Numbered from the stretch's first letter, positions 51,003 through 60,836 are shown. The stretch is DNA of 64,000 nt from Bacteroidota bacterium (GCA_947479455.1 CANJZE010000001.1:203331-267330), one strand, 5' to 3'. Notes: a model not told the origin generated them from the sequence alone. Program-made: numbers and translations.

Positions 51003-51997
51003 TTTTTCAACTTTCTAATTGCTGATGAAATTAGATCGGTTACCACCTGCTGCCCCCTTGAATTTAAGTGAATATCATTTTGATAATAGAGCAAATTTCC
51101 AGCGGTATCAATTTGCTGAAATGATTCTAATGGACTTATTATTTCAACTCCCTCTCCCTTCAATTTCTCTTTGAAGAGGACACAAAAAGGAAAACTCAAA
51201 GAGTGAATAGCGGTTTTGTCGGTAAATTGCGCTCCTACTTTTTCCATTTTGTTCAAATAGGCATGGTTAACCTGTGCGCAATGAGGAATAAGCAGAACAA
51301 TCAAGCGAGCATTTTCTTTTTTTACAATTACGTTTAATTCTCTCAACCCATTCACTAGTACTTGAGCATCCATTTCCCTTCCGTTTTTCAGCAGTACAGA
51401 ATTTTCAATCAATAAAGGTTCTGCTCGCAACAATAATTTTTCACGACTCGAAAAACTTTGAACTGAAAAGATTTCATCGTTACGATATTGCTGATGAATT
51501 GGATTGATGCCTAGAGTGTTTTTGAGTTGCCCTGCTTTGTAGTTGATGTAACGAAGAACAAGAAGCCGGTCGGTCAACCACCAAAATATTTTTCTGCTTA
51601 ACGAAATATTTCCGTTTAGTGACTTTCGGATATCAAACAAATCGTTGCCTATGTATATTTGGTAGATAATAAGAGATGGCTTAAATCGCTCTATTCTGTT
51701 TTTAGCAATGCAATTTGTTTCCAAAATTCCCGTACCGGGAACTGCCGCATTGATAAAATTAAATTGAGGAAACCGGTGTTGGAGTTTGCCAACGTAACTA
51801 TTGGTATCTGCTGAAAACGAATCTCCGAGTACAAGAACTCTGTTCTTGTCACTGCTGTTCAGAACAGCTTTTGAATTTAAGCCGTTTAACTCTGTTGAAT
51901 AAAAATCGAACCATTGCAATCTGTATGCAAGTTCTGCAATGCAGAAAGAGAGAAACAAACCAAAAGCAAGCAATACGATTTTCTTAAAGATTTTCAT
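50999..51997 (-). CDS. SGNH/GDSL-type hydrolase-fold membrane-anchored protein
   Basis: A 332-residue protein with an N-terminal hydrophobic segment (about residues 7-25) and an SGNH fold: block I is VLVLGDSFSADT near residue 55 with the nucleophilic Ser, and QNDIHLNSRGQQ near the C-terminus carries the Asp-x-x-His pair. The family includes acyl-transferring or deacylating enzymes of glycans. It is the last gene of the leftward glycosyltransferase operon and overlaps the GT4 gene by 14 bp. Its position suggests removal or transfer of acyl groups on the exported product. Confidence 0.82.
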   Translation of the reverse strand: MKIFKKIVLLAFGLFLSFCIAELAYRLQWFDFYSTELNGLNSKAVLNSSDKNRVLVLGDSFSADTNSYVGKLQHRFPQFNFINAAVPGTGILETNCIAKNRIERFKPSLIIYQIYIGNDLFDIRKSLNGNISLSRKIFWWLTDRLLVLRYINYKAGQLKNTLGINPIHQQYRNDEIFSVQSFSSREKLLLRAEPLLIENSVLLKNGREMDAQVLVNGLRELNVIVKKENARLIVLLIPHCAQVNHAYLNKMEKVGAQFTDKTAIHSLSFPFCVLFKEKLKGEGVEIISPLESFQQIDTAGNLLYYQNDIHLNSRGQQVVTDLISSAIRKLKN

Positions 51998-53033
51998 TCG
52001 TCAACTCATTATACAAGGTGACATAGTCTACAACAGTTTGTTGTATGGTCGCAGTTTCTATTTGGTTAAAACTATTTTTTGCTTGCAGAATTTTCAAACA
52101 ATTAGTTGCCAATTCCTGTGTTGAATTTCCGATGAGCGAATTCTGTTCAGTAACCATACCCACAGCATGAGAAACAATTTTCATTCCGCTCCATAATGCT
52201 TCGGCAAACACGTAGCCATAAGATTCAAATTTAGAAGTATGCAGTAGCATTTTACTTTGTTGCATTAGCTGTAAAACTTCTGCGCGTTGCAATTGACCTT
52301 TAAAATTTATGTTGGCTGTTAGATTTAATTGTTTCACTTTTTGTTCAAGTTCTTTCCGTAACAAACCATCTCCAGCTATTACAACATTTACGTTAGGAAA
52401 ACGTTCGTTCACCAATGCAATTACTTCAACAAACTCATTCATGTTCTTCACTTCATTCAAAGAACCAACAGCAAGAATATCAATGCTTCTGTTTCCAGTG
52501 TTAAAGTTCGGAAATTCATTTTTATCAATTCCCCAGGGAATTATGGTGTGCACTTTATTTTGAGTTGTGCGAGTAAAAGTAGCTGCATGATATTTTGAAA
52601 GTGCTACTAATCTTTGCTTATGAGTAGAAAGAATCTTTAAATAATTATTCGAAGGCAAAACATCTTGACCAATTAAAGTGGTGAGATGCGGCAGCGAATA
52701 TTTTTTAGAAATAAAATTTCCTACCAACACTGTATCCTGCAACCAAAAACTATGCAGCATATCAACTTTGCTTTTCTTATTTATTGTTTTAAAAAGTGCA
52801 AAAGCTTTCAACCAGGTTATGGGTTTAGCCACGGTAGAGTTGCTACCACCACAACTATATACATCTACGTTATTCCATTTATAATTTTTCTTTTCCGGGT
52901 ACTCAAGTGCAATGACAGTTACCTTAAAATTATGTTGAGATAAATGCTTAGCAAATAACTGCAGCGGAGGTATACAAGACGAATCATTTTCATCTTTAGC
53001 GAAACCCGGTGTTATAAAAACTATGTGCTTCAT
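51984..53033 (-). CDS. Glycosyltransferase family 4
   Basis: A 349-residue GT-B glycosyltransferase: GFAKDENDSSCIPPLQLFAKHL near residue 10, LTTLIGQDVL near 118, NVVIAGDGLLRKELEQ near 213 and, at the C-terminal donor side, SKFESYGYVFAEALWSGMKIVS with the E-x7-E motif near 270-278. It transfers a sugar from a nucleotide-sugar donor. It overlaps the methyltransferase by 4 bp and the SGNH gene by 14 bp, so the set is one operon. Donor and acceptor unknown. Confidence 0.9.
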   Translation of the reverse strand: MKHIVFITPGFAKDENDSSCIPPLQLFAKHLSQHNFKVTVIALEYPEKKNYKWNNVDVYSCGGSNSTVAKPITWLKAFALFKTINKKSKVDMLHSFWLQDTVLVGNFISKKYSLPHLTTLIGQDVLPSNNYLKILSTHKQRLVALSKYHAATFTRTTQNKVHTIIPWGIDKNEFPNFNTGNRSIDILAVGSLNEVKNMNEFVEVIALVNERFPNVNVVIAGDGLLRKELEQKVKQLNLTANINFKGQLQRAEVLQLMQQSKMLLHTSKFESYGYVFAEALWSGMKIVSHAVGMVTEQNSLIGNSTQELATNCLKILQAKNSFNQIETATIQQTVVDYVTLYNELTNENL

Positions 53034-53818
53034 GCCTCCGGTTTTTTTATCGCCAGCCAGTAAAACGGAGAAAAGTAAATTCTTAAAACCGATAAAAATT
53101 TGTTCCTGAATTTATTTGGAGAATACAACAGTTGTGGTGCATATTTCTCCACCTCATCCCAGGCGTGATGGTGATAATAGTTTTTCATTTCTAAGGCATC
53201 AGCGGCTTCGAAATATTTTAATGAACGACTTCCTGCTTGAGTGATTTCTTCTTTGGCATAAAAAGGAGAATCGATTATATGGATTTCGCCATCCTCTTTT
53301 AACATTACAAAAAGCCTTTGTATTAAGGTTTCAAAGCAATCAAAATACTGCACACTAGCATTTAATACAATTACATCAAAATATTTTTTGGGAAGATTTG
53401 CCTCAAACAAGTTGGCGTAAAGCCAGAAAATATTTTCTTTCTTAAAAACTTCAGAAGCTTGTTTCAGTTCGGTCAGGTTAATGTCTATGCCAAAAACATT
53501 TGCCGTAGGGCAAGTGGTTTTTATAGCATTGCTAAACCATCCGTTTCCACAACCAATTTCTAAAATACTCAATTCGGTGTTTTTGCTTTTTAAATAATTA
53601 CAAAACCGAGTGGAAGAGTGTTGTCGCATTTTCCACATATTCCAATTTGGTTCATCTTTTTCTACTTGTGGCAAACGGCTTACGCTGTTATTGTCGAGAA
53701 GCCAACCTTCCTTTTCCCGAATATGGAGATATGCATTTTCGAAATTGCGGCTCTCGGGAGTTAGAAGATATACACCCTGCACCAGTTCAATATCATGCAA
53801 AAAATCAGGCTGCTTCAT
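53030..53818 (-). CDS. Class I SAM-dependent methyltransferase of glycan operon
   Basis: A 262-residue methyltransferase with motif I LEIGCGNGWFSNAIK near residue 82, GIDINLTELKQA near 107 and VIVLNASVQYFD near 147. The start at 53818 (MKQPDFLHD) lies one base from the upstream glycosyltransferase stop. A longer in-frame start would add 21 residues overlapping that gene. Its C-terminus is rich in aromatic residues. It probably methylates a sugar or lipid intermediate of the operon product. Confidence 0.85.
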   Translation of the reverse strand: MKQPDFLHDIELVQGVYLLTPESRNFENAYLHIREKEGWLLDNNSVSRLPQVEKDEPNWNMWKMRQHSSTRFCNYLKSKNTELSILEIGCGNGWFSNAIKTTCPTANVFGIDINLTELKQASEVFKKENIFWLYANLFEANLPKKYFDVIVLNASVQYFDCFETLIQRLFVMLKEDGEIHIIDSPFYAKEEITQAGSRSLKYFEAADALEMKNYYHHHAWDEVEKYAPQLLYSPNKFRNKFLSVLRIYFSPFYWLAIKKPEA

Positions 53819-53819
53819 T

Positions 53820-55223
53820 TTATTTTTTTGAAACAATGCGAAATAGTTCCCATCCGTCTTTGCGTATAGCGAGTGGCTCAAGGTTGTAACTTTTTTTGAT
53901 TTCGTTCCAATTCAGCATAGGGTTTTTGTTACGCCATTGCGTTTGAAATTTTGTTTCGTTGAATAGAACCATAGCCGGTGTTTGAAACTCTTCAAATTTC
54001 CTTTGCCAAAGATTCTCTATTGTTTTTGTGGTACCATAACTCTTGATGGCTACATCAATATCAAATGAATACAGCACCGAGTCAGGATATTGAGCCACTA
54101 AGGCTGAAAGGTTTTTCTCCAATGAATTACGTTGATAAAATTCTTTGAAGGAAGAAACAAACAAAATCAAATGAAGAAGTATAACCAAACTATAAACCGC
54201 ATTTTTTTTATTGGTGCTTCGCAGCAACCGAACAAAAGCCGGATAGAATAAAATTACAATAAGCGGAAAACTCATGAGCAGAAATCTCTTGTTCTGAAAC
54301 GGAATGCCGGCCAGAAAAAAAGCATAGAGCAAAACACTTATTAAAAATACTTTGGGAATCAAGCCTGAAAAATCCTCACGCTTTACACAAAACAAAAGCG
54401 GAATGCCAAGCACCCAAAAAGATGGGTGAATGACATTCACAAACACGAAGATGAAATTTGGGAGCAGGTAATAGGTGGTCCCGTCATGAGTGGTAAATTC
54501 ACGTTTAAAAAAATTTGAAACGCTCCACTCCTTCAGCCATTCGTGGTGCACAAAAGCAATAGGCGCATCTAAACGAATTAAAAAGTGAGGGAGAAAAATT
54601 ACGGCCACAATAACTATAACCGGAATAAATTTCAGAAACTCCTTTTTTAAAAAAAGGTGGTAGGCAATCAACAAACTAAAGGGGAACAAGATAACTGCAG
54701 TTGCATAACGTGTCATAAAAGCTAGTGCAGCAAATGCAGCAAATCCAAACAACCAACTTGTATTTTCAGCAATTAAGAAATTTTGAGCTGAATAAAGCGC
54801 CAGCAAAACCAGGGCAATACTGAGCGTATCGCTCATGCAAACAATTCCTTCGCGCAGTATAAATGGAGAAAAACCAACTGCTATAAGCGCAAAAGCAAGT
54901 TGAATTTTTTGATTCTTCTGACTAACGTGTTTCCAAGCAGCTACCACCCAAACAATAACAGCCAAAGAAAAAACCGAAACAATTTGAAGTGTTAAAAGAA
55001 CATTGATGTGTGTTACAAATGAAATGCAAGCCCCCAACAACGGATACCACACGGGCCAGAAATAGTCTCCAGGATTTTTTCCGGTTTCAAAAAACGAAAG
55101 CAACGCCTTTGAATAACGATAATACTCATGCGCATCTTGACCGTAAAGTCCATTGAACTTTGTCAAAAAAATGATTGACGAAGCAAGCACCAGAACAATA
55201 AACGATGGGAGAATTTTTTTCAC
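53820..55223 (-). CDS. Multi-pass membrane glycosyltransferase (GT39/ArnT-like)
   Basis: A 467-residue polytopic protein with about ten membrane helices. The first luminal loop carries YGQDAHEYYRYSKALL near residues 28-43; the Asp-Ala-His-Glu pattern resembles the catalytic acidic motif of dolichyl-phosphate or undecaprenyl-phosphate-sugar mannosyltransferases (GT39/ArnT, GT-C fold). It would use a polyprenyl-phosphate sugar at the periplasmic face. Length is typical. The upstream gene 33 bp away encodes a similar membrane protein but is interrupted. Confidence 0.8.
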   Translation of the reverse strand: MKKILPSFIVLVLASSIIFLTKFNGLYGQDAHEYYRYSKALLSFFETGKNPGDYFWPVWYPLLGACISFVTHINVLLTLQIVSVFSLAVIVWVVAAWKHVSQKNQKIQLAFALIAVGFSPFILREGIVCMSDTLSIALVLLALYSAQNFLIAENTSWLFGFAAFAALAFMTRYATAVILFPFSLLIAYHLFLKKEFLKFIPVIVIVAVIFLPHFLIRLDAPIAFVHHEWLKEWSVSNFFKREFTTHDGTTYYLLPNFIFVFVNVIHPSFWVLGIPLLFCVKREDFSGLIPKVFLISVLLYAFFLAGIPFQNKRFLLMSFPLIVILFYPAFVRLLRSTNKKNAVYSLVILLHLILFVSSFKEFYQRNSLEKNLSALVAQYPDSVLYSFDIDVAIKSYGTTKTIENLWQRKFEEFQTPAMVLFNETKFQTQWRNKNPMLNWNEIKKSYNLEPLAIRKDGWELFRIVSKK

Positions 55224-55256
55224 TGATTATTTACAAGGATAAAGAAAGCGAAATGG

Positions 55257-56639
55257 TTATTTTTTTTGGGTGGTAAGTTCTTCGGTTTGTATAAGTAACT
55301 CTTTGTCTTTAACTGAAACATTCCACTTGCCAAATACTTTCCAATAATATTCCTTGTTCATTTTTTGCCAATGAATAATTCCTTTGGCATACTGCGCTGT
55401 TTGAAAAACGTTCAAAGAAATGAGCAATGCCAGTAAAGCGAAAGAAAAAATCTTAATCATTTTCATTTGCTTGAAAAGAAATTGCACCAAGGAGGCTGTA
55501 GGCAATGCTAGGATGGCCAACGATTCAATCATTACACGGCAGCCAAAACTTCCACCATAATACCACTGCCACCAACAAAAAACAACATACAGCATTACTG
55601 AAAAATAAACCGCAAAAGGAAGTAGATAGAAGTTCAACTTCTCATTTTTGCGCAGTAAAAATACTCCCAAAAATCCAACCAACGCCAGAGGAGTATATAC
55701 AAACCATCCTTTTCTATAACTGAATAAACCATTTGCAATTTGCCAATTACTGAAATCAAAATGTTCGTTTTTATAAGTATAGTAAAGCCAATGACCGGTA
55801 GAAAATTTCCATTACATCAATTGAAGGAAAATTAAGAACGCGATAACAAGAAGCATGGAAAATATTTTTTGCCTTTGCGCGCTCATCACCGAAACAAAAT
55901 ATCGCATGGACAGCTTAGAAGTGAAGCACCAAAGCAAGGGAAAGAAAATAATGAACACTGCTGTTGCGCGCGTAACCATACACATACCTATAGCGAACGC
56001 TAAGAACAAACTTTGATTCCACGAAAAACTTTGGTACCAACGCTGGGTGCTATACAACACAACTGCAAACAGAAAGAACAGATAGATATGACAATTTCCG
56101 GGTTGCGTAATTGTTTGCGCAAAAAAATTAGTGCCTATAGAAATAATAAAAAGAGTGATGCCAGTGATGCGCTCATCAAAAAAATCCAATAAAAATTTGC
56201 GTAACACAAGTAAGCCAAGAAAAGAAAACAGCACAGTACTTAGTGCAACCGACAGTTGATAAAATGCAGAATAGCCATCTGCAGGATATTGGTGAGTAAG
56301 AAGGGTTAGCCCGTGAGCCACAAAAAATAATGGAGCCTCAAAAAAGGCAACTCCATAATTGTATTTGAAATACATGTTTCCGGTTTCGTGCGTTTGTTGC
56401 ACGGCATAATAAACCACTCCGTCAGCAGGGTTATAAACTGAATCTACATAGGGGTAGAAATTGCAATTGAGAATATCGTTGTAAATAAAAAGTGAAGGCA
56501 GGTAGACATAATAACCAGCAGCATCACTTTTAATAACGGTGTGTCGTTTCCATTTTCCTCCTGCTAGGTCAATGCAGAAAAACAAGAACAGCGAAACCCA
56601 GCAAACAAGAAGCGACCAACGATTTTTGAAAGACATCAT
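55257..56639 (-). pseudogene. Membrane glycosyltransferase-like gene with in-frame TAA stop
   Basis: One open frame of 461 codons is interrupted only by TAA at 55812-55814 (codon 276). The upstream part encodes 275 residues with several membrane helices (DAAGYYVYLPSLFIY near 39, RITGITLFIISIGTNFF near 155). After the stop, translation continues in the same frame with WKFSTGHWLYYTYKN and SYRKGWFVYTPLALVG, then more helices to a stop at 55257. The family has LLYWKxxTGHxLYYSY here, so TAA most likely replaces a Tyr codon. Nonsense mutation or a base-call error are both possible. Confidence 0.8.
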
Positions 56640-56695
56640 GCAGGCGTAAAATTAACTGTATCTGTTTACCAAAACTTTCCTTTTTTCGTGCGCTC

Positions 56696-57313
56696 ATGAG
56701 TCAGGCCATTTCTTCTACCATACTTGAACAGGCATTATCGTTCGATGATTACGTGCAACTCACAAAAAATATTGTGGAAGAAAAAATTCCGCGCGCAGGA
56801 AAATATTTACCCGACAATACTTTTCGTTACACGCGTTCGAATTTAGAGCGCATGACCAAAGTTTTCCAAAACATGGTGCTCAATCAAAAGCTTTACAATT
56901 TGATAACTGATTTGAAAGAAGAATGGACTTGGGTGGTGCTGACAGAGCCATGGTGTGGTGATGCAAGTTGGGGAACTCCTGCACTTTATATGATTGCCTC
57001 CACCAGCGATAAAATTGATTTTAAAATTTTGCTGCGCGATACCAATCCTGAAATTATGAAAGCGTATCAAACCGCAGGAAGCGATTCCATTCCGAAACTC
57101 ATTTGCATTCGCAAAAGCGAAGGAAAAGAATTAGGCACCTGGGGACCGCGACCAAATATTTTGCATCAGGAAGTTTTGGAGAAAATGAAAAATCCGAATT
57201 TCGATTACAAAGAAAGTGTGCGCGCTATTCATGCTTGGTATGATGCAGATATGACACGCAGTATTCAGGATGAGATAATTGATTTGGTAAAAGAGTGGAA
57301 AGGCAATGGATAA
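56696..57313 (+). CDS. Thioredoxin family protein
   Basis: A 205-residue cytoplasmic protein: an N-terminal helical segment (residues 1-70), then a thioredoxin fold with TEPWCGDASWGTP near 84-96. The active site contains only one cysteine of the CxxC pair (CGDA), as in the thioredoxin_9 subfamily. The cis-proline lies in SDSIPKLICI near 127. A disulfide-oxidoreductase function is therefore doubtful. It is divergent from the membrane glycosyltransferase gene, and gldC follows after the repeat. Confidence 0.82.
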   Translation: MSQAISSTILEQALSFDDYVQLTKNIVEEKIPRAGKYLPDNTFRYTRSNLERMTKVFQNMVLNQKLYNLITDLKEEWTWVVLTEPWCGDASWGTPALYMIASTSDKIDFKILLRDTNPEIMKAYQTAGSDSIPKLICIRKSEGKELGTWGPRPNILHQEVLEKMKNPNFDYKESVRAIHAWYDADMTRSIQDEIIDLVKEWKGNG

Positions 57314-57369
57314 ATGGAATAGTGGAATAGGGGTAGTTTAATCCACCTATTCATGATTCCATTATTCCA
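57306..57369. repeat. Inverted repeat of TGGATAAATGGAATAGTGG family
   Basis: Left arm GGATAAATGGAATAGTGGAA and right arm TTCATGATTCCATTATTCC are related to the repeat at 33344-33413 through the words TGGATAA and TGGAAT/ATTCCA. It lies between the thioredoxin-family gene and gldC; the left arm overlaps the last codons of the first. Confidence 0.65.
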
Positions 57370-57436
57370 AATCATAGTTATTCTCAAACAAAATTTAGTT
57401 TTTAGAACACATACATTAACAAATAAAAAAGGACAA

Positions 57437-57787
57437 ATGAGCAAGGTGGTAAAGCAATCGGAGATTCGATTCAAAATTGGTTTGGACGAAAAAAATGTTC
57501 CGCTTGATATTAAATGGATGGCGACTGATTCAAAAAACAATGAATTGCGCGATTGTAAAAGCATCATGATTTCAATTTGGGATATGGTGCAAAATCAAAC
57601 GCTTAAAATTGATTTGTGGACGAACGACATGACTACTGACGAAATGCATTCACATTATTTTCAAACGTTGCTTTCTATGACAGAATCTTATGCAAAAGCT
57701 ACAGGCAATCCTTATGCGGTAGAAGAAATGAAAAAATTTGCGCAGTCGGTTGCGAAGCGAACTGCCGATTGGGAAGACAGTAAATAG
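57437..57787 (+). CDS. gldC: Gliding motility protein GldC
   Basis: A 116-residue soluble protein matching GldC, a cytoplasmic factor that improves gliding efficiency in Flavobacterium and is widespread in Bacteroidota. The pattern KQSEIRFKIGLDEKNVPLDIKWMATD is at the N-terminus, with SIMISIWDMVQNQTLKIDLWTNDM in the centre and a helical C-terminus. ATG 57437 follows AAAAAAGGACAA, an adequate ribosome site; an upstream in-frame start would read into the repeat. A barrel-protein gene follows 51 bp later. Confidence 0.9.
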   Translation: MSKVVKQSEIRFKIGLDEKNVPLDIKWMATDSKNNELRDCKSIMISIWDMVQNQTLKIDLWTNDMTTDEMHSHYFQTLLSMTESYAKATGNPYAVEEMKKFAQSVAKRTADWEDSK

Positions 57788-57838
57788 ATTGTGGGTTTCA
57801 CGAATTGCTTTTTACTAAAAGAGTTTACTTTAGAACCA

Positions 57839-58672
57839 ATGAAGAAACTTCTACTCCTTTATTTATCGCTTTTAGTTTTTCAGTTTAGTCGCGCCAGTGG
57901 CGATAATTTTTCTGCCGGTGCGCGAGGTGCTGCTATGGGCGATGCATCTATTACAAACGCTGATGTTTTTTCTACAACGACCAATCAGGCCGGCATTGCT
58001 TTCATGAATAATTACTCGGTTGGAATTTATACAGAACGCAAATTTTTGAATGCAGCTATCAATAACTTTAATGGTGCAGTAGTAATTCCGGTGAACAATA
58101 AAATCGGAACCTTTGGGTTGAGTGCAAATTATTACGGCTACAAATATTACAACGAAACAAAAATTGGTTTGGCTTATGCGCGCAAATTCGGTGAGAAATT
58201 TTCTATCGGTTTGCAGTTTGATTTTTTGCGCATGATGATTTTTGAAAACGGCAGCAAAAATTTTTACACGCTCGAACTTGGCTTTCAATACAAACCGTGG
58301 AAGGTGCTTACGTTGGGCGCGCACATTTACAATCCTATTCCTTATAAGGTTGACAAAATTTTTAATGACCGCTTACCAACTGTTATCAAATTTGGTATGG
58401 GTTACGAGCCATCGCCAAAAGTTTTACTCGCAGCAGAATACGAGCAGGATATTCATTACAAACCACGCTTCAAAGGAGGAATTGAATATCGTCCCATCAA
58501 ATACTTTCATATTCGCGCTGGTGCGCAAACAACTCCGTTTAGCGCATCATTTGGTTTCGGTGTAAATGTGAAAGGGCTGAACCTTGACCTTGCCTCTTCT
58601 TATCACGCTGTACTTGGTTTTACTCCGCAGTTGGCACTTATTTATTCATTTACTAAGAAACAGAAAAAGTGA
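57839..58672 (+). CDS. Outer-membrane beta-barrel protein (PorV/UPF0164-like)
   Basis: A 277-residue exported protein: a signal peptide ends near RASG (residue 21), then SAGARGAAMGDASITNADVFSTTTNQAGIAF, the conserved start of PorV/FadL-like barrels, and alternating amphipathic strands up to a C-terminal aromatic residue pattern. ATG 57839 precedes the signal; an upstream GTG-type extension lacks sense. It may be a T9SS-associated or transport barrel, but no specific role is visible. Its stop overlaps the next gene's GTG start (GTGA). Confidence 0.82.
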   Translation: MKKLLLLYLSLLVFQFSRASGDNFSAGARGAAMGDASITNADVFSTTTNQAGIAFMNNYSVGIYTERKFLNAAINNFNGAVVIPVNNKIGTFGLSANYYGYKYYNETKIGLAYARKFGEKFSIGLQFDFLRMMIFENGSKNFYTLELGFQYKPWKVLTLGAHIYNPIPYKVDKIFNDRLPTVIKFGMGYEPSPKVLLAAEYEQDIHYKPRFKGGIEYRPIKYFHIRAGAQTTPFSASFGFGVNVKGLNLDLASSYHAVLGFTPQLALIYSFTKKQKK

Positions 58673-60807
58673 AACCTCACCCCAAACCCCTCTCCAAAGG
58701 AGAGGGGCTTAAATACAAAATACAAGTACGCGGAGTTTTTTTAACTCTCCTGTGCTGCTTCATTTTTGTAAGCAATTCTTTTTCACAAGCACCAACAAAA
58801 CCCGTTGTGCCTCAAACCGATGGCAACGATGTGCAGGATATAATTGAAAACAGCGCACAACAAAACGAAAGCGAAACTTTTGATTACGATGCTTCGATAG
58901 ATGATTTAGAAAATTTCAAAAAACATCCTATTGATTTAAACACGGCAGATGCAAATGCCCTAGACGACCTTCCTATGTTGAATGCGCAACAAATTGCTTC
59001 GCTATTGCAACACATTGCCGACAATGGGAAATTGATTTCTGTATTTGAATTACAAGCTGTAAACGGTTTCGATTTGCAGCTCATCAATCGCATTTTACCT
59101 TATGTAAAAGTGGAAGACAATTTTAAGCAGGCCCATTTCACTGCTAAACAATTATTCAGTAAAGGAAGTTTCGTTTTTGTTTCGCGCTATAGACAAATCA
59201 TTGAAAAATCGGAAGGCTATAAGCGCACCGATGGCACAGGTTATTTAGGAAAACCTTTTGGGTTAACGGTACGCTTTCGTTATAACTTTGGTAACACATT
59301 GAGTTACGGAATTACTGCTGAGAAAGACCCGGGTGAAGAATTTTTTAAAGGTTCAAACAAAAAAGGATTCGATTTTTATAGTGGGCATTTCTTTTTGCGA
59401 AACATTAAACAATTGAAAGCACTAGCTTTAGGCGATTACGAAGTTCGCCTTGGTCAAGGCTTAATTATGTGGGCTGGTTTTTCGCAGCGCAAAGGACCGG
59501 CAGTTATGCATATTAAGCGCGAAGGCACCACCTTGCGTCCTTACACTTCGGTGAACGAGTTTAATTTTATGCGTGGTGCAGCGTTCACAGTTGGTGTAAA
59601 AGGAATTGAAATTACGGGCTTCGCATCGTTCAAACAAATTGATGCAAACGTTATTACCCTAATTGACACCAGCTTTACTTACGAAGCTTCCTTCTCTTCA
59701 TATTTGCAATCGGGCTTTCACCGAACCCAACGCGAAGTGGAAGACCGCAATACCATAAACCAATTGATAGCGGGAGGAAATGTTTCTTACAACAAACGCA
59801 AATGGCATGTAGGGGTTAATGCTGTGTACACAAAATTTTTCGGCAACTATCAACGCAACTTAAATCCTTACAGTCAATTTGATTTTAATCGCAGTCAACT
59901 GGTCAATGCCAGTATAGATTATCATTGGGTTATTCGCAATGTTCAGTTGTTTGGTGAAGGAGCAGCGAGCGATAATGGCGGTTATGGTTTTGTTAACGGC
60001 ATTATGATGAGTGCCGATAAAAACGTTGACTTCTGCATTCTGCATCGTTACTTCAGCAAAAATTTTCAAACACTTTATGCCAGCGCTTTTGCCGAAGGCA
60101 GCCGTCCGCAAAATGAAAATGGTTTGTATTTGGGCCTAACTGTTCGCCCTGTAAACATGTTGCGCTTTGATGCTTATTTCGATTTGTACATGAGCAAGTG
60201 GTTGAAATATTTAACCGATGCGCCAAGTTGGGGAAGTGATAATTTTTTACAGGCAACGTTTACGCCTACAAAAAAAATGGAGATGTATGCGCGTTATCGC
60301 TTTGAGTTAAAAAAGAAAAATCAACCTAACAACGATGGCGCATTCGATTATTTAGTGAACGAAACTCGTCAGGCACTACGCTTCAACGCCAAGTATGCAG
60401 TGTCACCTTCAGTTACACTATCCACACGTATTGAATGGAGCCATTACACCTTTGGCAAAGACAAACCTGAAAACGGCTTTCTAATTTATCAAGACATCAA
60501 TTTCAAAATGTTGAGTGTTCCTGTTTCGTTCAATGCACGTTTAGATATTTTTAAAACGAGCTCTTACAACACGCGTATTTATACCTATGAAAATGATGTG
60601 CTTTATTCTTTTTCTATACCCGCTGTAAGTGGTAATGGCATGCGTTATTATTTAACGGTACGTTATGCAGCCATGCGCAATCTTGATTTCTGGGTTCGTT
60701 TTGCGCAAACGCAAATGCTTGACCGTAGCGTTTTCCTCAGTTCTTTAGATTTACTCAACACTAATCACGCCAGTGAAATTAAAGTGCAAATGCGGTTGAG
60801 GTTTTAG
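58669..60807 (+). CDS. Helix-hairpin-helix plus outer-membrane barrel protein
   Basis: A 712-residue exported protein. Residues about 75-150 form paired helix-hairpin-helix units ([22 protein letters not shown], then [23 protein letters not shown]), a ComEA-like fold. Residues about 170-712 are amphipathic beta strands of a large outer-membrane barrel. The first codons, from GTG 58669, read through a perfect 9-bp hairpin repeat before the hydrophobic signal core ([17 protein letters not shown]). No ATG occurs until beyond the signal region. The role, perhaps nucleic acid or polymer passage, is unknown. Confidence 0.85.
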   Translation: MKPHPKPLSKGEGLKYKIQVRGVFLTLLCCFIFVSNSFSQAPTKPVVPQTDGNDVQDIIENSAQQNESETFDYDASIDDLENFKKHPIDLNTADANALDDLPMLNAQQIASLLQHIADNGKLISVFELQAVNGFDLQLINRILPYVKVEDNFKQAHFTAKQLFSKGSFVFVSRYRQIIEKSEGYKRTDGTGYLGKPFGLTVRFRYNFGNTLSYGITAEKDPGEEFFKGSNKKGFDFYSGHFFLRNIKQLKALALGDYEVRLGQGLIMWAGFSQRKGPAVMHIKREGTTLRPYTSVNEFNFMRGAAFTVGVKGIEITGFASFKQIDANVITLIDTSFTYEASFSSYLQSGFHRTQREVEDRNTINQLIAGGNVSYNKRKWHVGVNAVYTKFFGNYQRNLNPYSQFDFNRSQLVNASIDYHWVIRNVQLFGEGAASDNGGYGFVNGIMMSADKNVDFCILHRYFSKNFQTLYASAFAEGSRPQNENGLYLGLTVRPVNMLRFDAYFDLYMSKWLKYLTDAPSWGSDNFLQATFTPTKKMEMYARYRFELKKKNQPNNDGAFDYLVNETRQALRFNAKYAVSPSVTLSTRIEWSHYTFGKDKPENGFLIYQDINFKMLSVPVSFNARLDIFKTSSYNTRIYTYENDVLYSFSIPAVSGNGMRYYLTVRYAAMRNLDFWVRFAQTQMLDRSVFLSSLDLLNTNHASEIKVQMRLRF
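58687..58707. repeat. Perfect hairpin CCCCTCTCC AAA GGAGAGGGG
   Basis: A 9-bp perfect stem with a 3-nt loop, located 18 bp inside the coding sequence of the helix-hairpin-helix protein. It resembles the C/G-rich hairpins at 2259-2287 and 3279-3303, which are intergenic. It may stall or shield early translation. Confidence 0.75.
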
Positions 60808-60836
60808 AACGCTTTGAGTTTCTTACATTCGCGCGC

